Origin: Pseudomonas sp. ACN8
GTDB taxonomy: Bacteria > Pseudomonadota > Gammaproteobacteria > Pseudomonadales > Pseudomonadaceae
Reading direction: 5' to 3'
DNA length: 56,934 bases
Assembly: GCF_002303925.1 (NCBI RefSeq)
Contig: NZ_MRCS01000042.1
Location: 1-56,934, forward strand
In this document: in pieces, positions 54,183-56,934 of the stretch
Layout: each line of letters starts with the position of its first letter
Position numbering within the stretch: the stretch's first letter is position 1
Position numbers and translations under genes: made by a program
Notes under the pieces: model-generated
What the model saw: the letters and a program-made list of their open reading frames with translations, nothing else
What the model was told of the DNA's origin: nothing
Database searches by the model: none

Positions 54183-54919
54183 TTAACGCGTCTCCAAAAT
54201 CTGCAGCACCAAATTGTCGGCATGGCTGCCAGGCGTTCCGGGGCGAGTCAGTGATGCCCCTCGAACTCATGGCAGGATCGCCATGTCCGAATCTTCGCAA
54301 TTTATCGCAACTTCGACGGACGCTACCTGCCGGGCCTATGAGCCATATGAACTCATTTCAGCGCGCGGGAGGCAATTCGACTTATGGTCGATACATCCGT
54401 TTGTGCAACCAAATCCGTAGCGGACAGGCTTCAGGCTCCGGTGTTCGAGGAATACTCGGTCCTGTGTCGTTGGGCTGTTGTAGACGCTAATGGTGCATGT
54501 TCAGACGCAAAACTATTCATTTGCTCGCCACACTCTTGTGAAGTTGTGAAAACCCGTTTTTTTCACGCTCTTTTGAAGACGTGAACCTCAAAAAGGGCTG
54601 TCCCAGCCTGGCACCGTGCCCGGGTGGATTGCCGCCGTGGGATACAGGGCAGGCAAAACGGGCAAACAGCTCAGTGACCGAGCGTAATGACAGCTCTGCA
54701 GATTCGCGAAAAGTGGAGGTTTTGCTCAACAAAACAGCAAGCGCGCCAGCTTCACTCGATCTGTGTGGGCGGCTCTCTGTGGGCGGTGCGGGGTGTCAAT
54801 ACAAGCGCATTGACGATGCTGCGAGGCCCGATCAGGAGACGTCCTTATAATCGGGGGGAGATTGTATCTAAGAAACGCAGGGAAATGGTCGTGTTTAATG
54901 ACTTTTATTAGGTGTTTGG
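54183..54919. other. Long intergenic region upstream of mqo, no gene seen
   Basis: The 737 bases contain only short open frames without ribosome binding sites. A small hairpin (TTCACG...CGTGAA at about 54559-54582) and GC-rich, foldable sequence at 54595-54660 are present. A small RNA or long leader is possible, but I recognise none. Confidence 0.4.
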
Positions 54920-55159
54920 TCAGGTCGTCAGCAGTTGCTGTGCGCGAGACCGTGGTCGGTGCTGCTGCGAAACGACACGGACACCGGCGGGCAGCGGCTG
55001 ATTCAGCCAGTTCAGGCGGATCTCTTCGATTTCAACCCAGCCGTCGCCCATGGGCTGGAGACTGCATTGCTTGAAGGCCTGGCAGTGGCCGTTGCGGTCG
55101 AGCAGGGCGAAGCAGCGATGCAGTGGGCGTGGCGCGAACAGAGAGATCAGATGGCGCAT
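54920..55159 (-). CDS. Small conserved protein of unknown function
   Basis: The 79-aa product (MRHLISLFAPRPLHRCFALL...) is basic, with a central GDGWVEIEEIRLNWLNQPLP segment that looks like a folded core. The frame is open to 55288, but the ATG at 55159 gives a natural N-terminus. Its ribosome binding site is weak. No motif is recognised; it resembles short conserved Pseudomonas proteins. Confidence 0.6.
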   Translation of the reverse strand: MRHLISLFAPRPLHRCFALLDRNGHCQAFKQCSLQPMGDGWVEIEEIRLNWLNQPLPAGVRVVSQQHRPRSRAQQLLTT

Positions 55160-55364
55160 GGCGAAGTACCGTTTGGGTGACTGCCCAGAAGGTTGCCTGT
55201 AGGCCATTACGTGCAAGTGTAAGGGGGGTGACATCTGTGTGACAGGAACCGCATGGTCAAAGGGTTTGTCAGAGATTTCATCAAACACTGTGCGGTGCTG
55301 GTTCCCCGCAGTGGCGCACCGCTATACTGCCGGCCTGTTTGTGCCTGATTCTGGAGAGAAGAGC

Positions 55365-55949
55365 ATGTTGCAACGCCTGTTGTTCGGTTTGATCACTGTG
55401 ACCAGTTTGACCCTGGTTGGCTGCGCCCACAGCCCGCAACAACTGAGCCCGGAACCCAAGCTGACGGCTCAACTGGCGCCCGTCGGCCACGGTCAGCCTG
55501 TAGTGGTGCGTGTGGTGGACGGACGTCCATCGCCAACGCTCGGCACCCGTGGTGGCCTGTACCCGGAGACCAGCGCGATTACCGTACAAGGCGCGCAGAT
55601 CCTGCCGAAACTGCAGGCTCAGGCCGAAGCTGCCGTGCGCCTGTTGGGTTTCACCCCGACCGCCAATGCGGCGAACGCACCGCAAATCACCGTGACCCTG
55701 GCCGAGCTGAAGTATCAGTCGCCTAAAGAAGGCATGTACGTGACCGAAGCGACCATCGGCGCGACCTTCCGCTCCGATGTGCAGAACGCCAACCGTCGCT
55801 ACAGCGGCCGTTATGGTGCGTCCCTGGACCAGCGCTTCGGTATGGCGCCGAACCAGGAAACCAACACCAAGCTGGTCAGCGATGTGCTCAGTGATGCATT
55901 GACCCGCCTGTTCAAGGACCCGACCGTGGGTCAGGTGCTCGGCGAGTAA
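55365..55949 (+). CDS. YajG-family lipoprotein
   Basis: The 194-aa protein has a signal peptide ending in the lipobox LVGC (Cys20) and the YajG fold (VVVRVVDGRPSPTLGTRGG). E. coli YajG is an outer-membrane-facing lipoprotein of unknown function. A good ribosome binding site (GGAGAGAAGAG) precedes the ATG. Confidence 0.88.
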   Translation: MLQRLLFGLITVTSLTLVGCAHSPQQLSPEPKLTAQLAPVGHGQPVVVRVVDGRPSPTLGTRGGLYPETSAITVQGAQILPKLQAQAEAAVRLLGFTPTANAANAPQITVTLAELKYQSPKEGMYVTEATIGATFRSDVQNANRRYSGRYGASLDQRFGMAPNQETNTKLVSDVLSDALTRLFKDPTVGQVLGE

Positions 55950-55957
55950 TGCGAGCC

Positions 55958-56060
55958 CCTGTAGGAGCGAGTCTGCTCGCGATGGTCGTTAACGATTACG
56001 CGGGAATCTGATACCCCGCGGCGTCTTCAAGTCCATCGCGAGCAGACTCGCTCCTACAGG
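55958..56060. repeat. REP doublet (TGTAGGAG type) with conserved spacer, inverted
   Basis: Inverted TGTAGGAGCGAGTCTGCTCG palindromes flank a spacer of about 60 bases. Read in reverse, the spacer matches those at 51636 and 23467, including a nested CGCGGG...CCCGCG stem. Confidence 0.9.
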
Positions 56061-56072
56061 AGATCTGGGGTG

Positions 56073-56279
56073 TCAGGCGGCTTGCGAGTAAAAGTCCAGC
56101 ACGCTCACGCCCGTCAGCAAATCCGCCTCTGGCAAATCCGCATGCTGGTGGCCACCGAGTGCGCAATACACCAGCCAATGACGATCCTGAACGTTGAAGG
56201 CGAGGCTGCCGACGAGGGCTTGTTGTTCTTCGCTGGGGGTGATGAGGTAAAGACGATCCTGGTTTTCGGCGTGGAGCAT
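56073..56279 (-). CDS. Small protein of unknown function, start uncertain
   Basis: The product from the ATG at 56279 is 68 aa, with coding-like composition (RLYLITPSEEQQALVGSLAF, HWLVYCALGGHQHADLPEAD). The same frame stays open for about 31 further codons (HGFVICIGEHARLETDTDHV), but contains no ATG, GTG or TTG before the stop. Either the gene starts at an unusual codon such as CTG, or the real start was lost. No function is recognised. Confidence 0.5.
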   Translation of the reverse strand: MLHAENQDRLYLITPSEEQQALVGSLAFNVQDRHWLVYCALGGHQHADLPEADLLTGVSVLDFYSQAA

Positions 56280-56469
56280 GACGTGATCCGTGTCGGTTTC
56301 GAGGCGCGCATGTTCGCCGATACAGATGACGAAGCCGTGACTCAGGACAGCCGTTGATCAAATGCTTCGTTATTTGTCGGAAACAGAGGGCAGGTGCCGA
56401 CGCTTTCGGTAGAATCCGCGCCGCGGTCGCCGGCCCGGCACCTGCCACCTGTTTTACTTGAGGTTTGTG

Positions 56470-56748
56470 ATGTCGCTGCACTTGATGACGCTGTTTACCG
56501 CCCATCCCGCCAAATTGATCAATCTGCTGGCCTTGCTCTTTGCCTTCCCGGGCGGCTGGTTGCTGCACGCCACCCGTCGCCGCGAACTGCGTGCGATGGC
56601 CAGTTTGCAGGCGCAGCGCCAGAGCAGCCCCAAGGTAGAGCCCACGCTGGACTGGGCGACCTTGCGCATGAACCGGTTTTTTTACATCTGCGGCTTTGCG
56701 TGCATGGGGATGGCGCTGCTGGTGTCGTGGATCAGCACTCAGGTCTGA
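56470..56748 (+). CDS. Small inner-membrane protein of unknown function
   Basis: The 92-aa product has two hydrophobic segments (LINLLALLFAFPGGWLLHA, and FYICGFACMGMALLVSWI near the C-terminus) joined by a basic, cytoplasmic-looking loop with RRRELR. TGAGG six bases before the ATG supports the start. No family is recognised. A terminator follows. Confidence 0.75.
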   Translation: MSLHLMTLFTAHPAKLINLLALLFAFPGGWLLHATRRRELRAMASLQAQRQSSPKVEPTLDWATLRMNRFFYICGFACMGMALLVSWISTQV

Positions 56749-56777
56749 GTAATCGCAAAACCTGTGGTGAACAGATA

Positions 56778-56806
56778 CAAAAGCGGCGCCTCGAGGGCGC
56801 CGTTTT
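56778..56806 (+). terminator. Terminator after the small membrane protein
   Basis: Stem AAGCGGCGCC-type (AACGGCGCC paired with GGCGCCGTT on the other side of TCGAG) followed by TTTT. A group II intron begins five bases after the T run. Confidence 0.82.
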
Positions 56807-56811
56807 CACAT

Positions 56812-56934
56812 GTGCGCCCAGCATGGGCGCAATCTTGCGGGTGAAAGTCCCGCCGTAAGCTGGCCACAGCGAACGAAGTGAAGCGCAACTGCATGAGGGC
56901 GACCGAGTGTGGGGAGGAAGCGTGGAGCGAAACC
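56812..56934 (+). mobile_element. Group II intron, 5' end (runs off the window)
   Basis: The sequence begins GTGCGCCCAGCATGGGCGC, a bacterial group II intron 5' end (GUGYG consensus; the first ten bases equal those of Ll.LtrB as I know it). It continues with GGGTGAAAGTCCCGCC and a structured domain I region with GAACGAAGTGAAGC. Only domain I is in view; the reverse transcriptase/maturase would follow to the right. The intron sits directly after a terminator hairpin. Confidence 0.85.

Noticed and set aside
52953..54254. 433-codon plus-strand frame opposite mqo
   Set aside because: Shadow of mqo, which has intact FAD motifs on the minus strand.
1..56934. CRISPR array
   Set aside because: The only regular repeats are REP palindromes scattered between genes; no evenly spaced direct repeats were seen.

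Overview
The window is a stretch of Pseudomonas chromosome, most likely from the P. fluorescens/P. putida side of the genus. The evidence is the base composition, the gene families, the conserved order lolB-ispE-tRNA-Gln-prs-rplY-pth-ychF and hemA-prfA-prmC-moeB-murI, and many Pseudomonas REP palindromes. Almost all of it is vertically inherited core genome. The accessory material is small: a decayed toxin gene beside its antitoxin, a LysR fragment beside tRNA-Met, REP doublets, and the 5' end of a group II intron that runs off the right edge.

Layout. 1-171: end of an rRNA operon (5S rRNA and terminator). 271-3836: an envelope lipid-transport operon, with a LetA/PqiA-type membrane protein split over two genes followed by a six-MCE-domain LetB-like protein. 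4026-8831 (minus): the MksFEB condensin operon, with no MksG nuclease next to it. A perfect DnaA box separates it from a divergent holD-rimI pair. 9.8-17.9 kb: an acidic disordered protein, beta carbonic anhydrase, a SET-domain protein, a secreted protein, a short-chain fatty acid transporter, an MHS transporter and a soluble PAS-PAS chemoreceptor behind a FliA-type promoter. 18-27.7 kb: flavin reductase, ddlA, an orphan HigA with a HigB remnant, gamma-glutamyltransferase, a DUF2817 peptidase, tRNA-Met, a membrane chemoreceptor and Fsr.

27.8-34.8 kb (minus) is a translation and precursor block: ychF, pth, rplY, prs, tRNA-Gln, ispE, lolB and a TPR lipoprotein. Divergent from it, 35.0-39.7 kb carries hemA-prfA-prmC-moeB-murI with overlapping or abutting genes. 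A pagL gene follows.

40.5-48.4 kb looks like a light/photodamage regulon. A TudS-like DUF523-DUF1722 protein, a MerR-type regulator resembling class II LitR, a photolyase and a short-chain dehydrogenase run leftward. A renalase-like flavoprotein also runs leftward. A TIGR01777 epimerase and ferrochelatase run rightward. TGTACA-like boxes, with a recurring 18-bp spacing, sit in both promoter regions, and one pair overlaps a sigma70-like promoter.

48.5-56.9 kb: uracil permease-upp, hpt, a WbuC-type cupin, small conserved proteins, mqo, a YajG lipoprotein, small unknown proteins, and finally the group II intron 5' end a few bases after a terminator hairpin. No CRISPR array, prophage or complete insertion sequence was seen.
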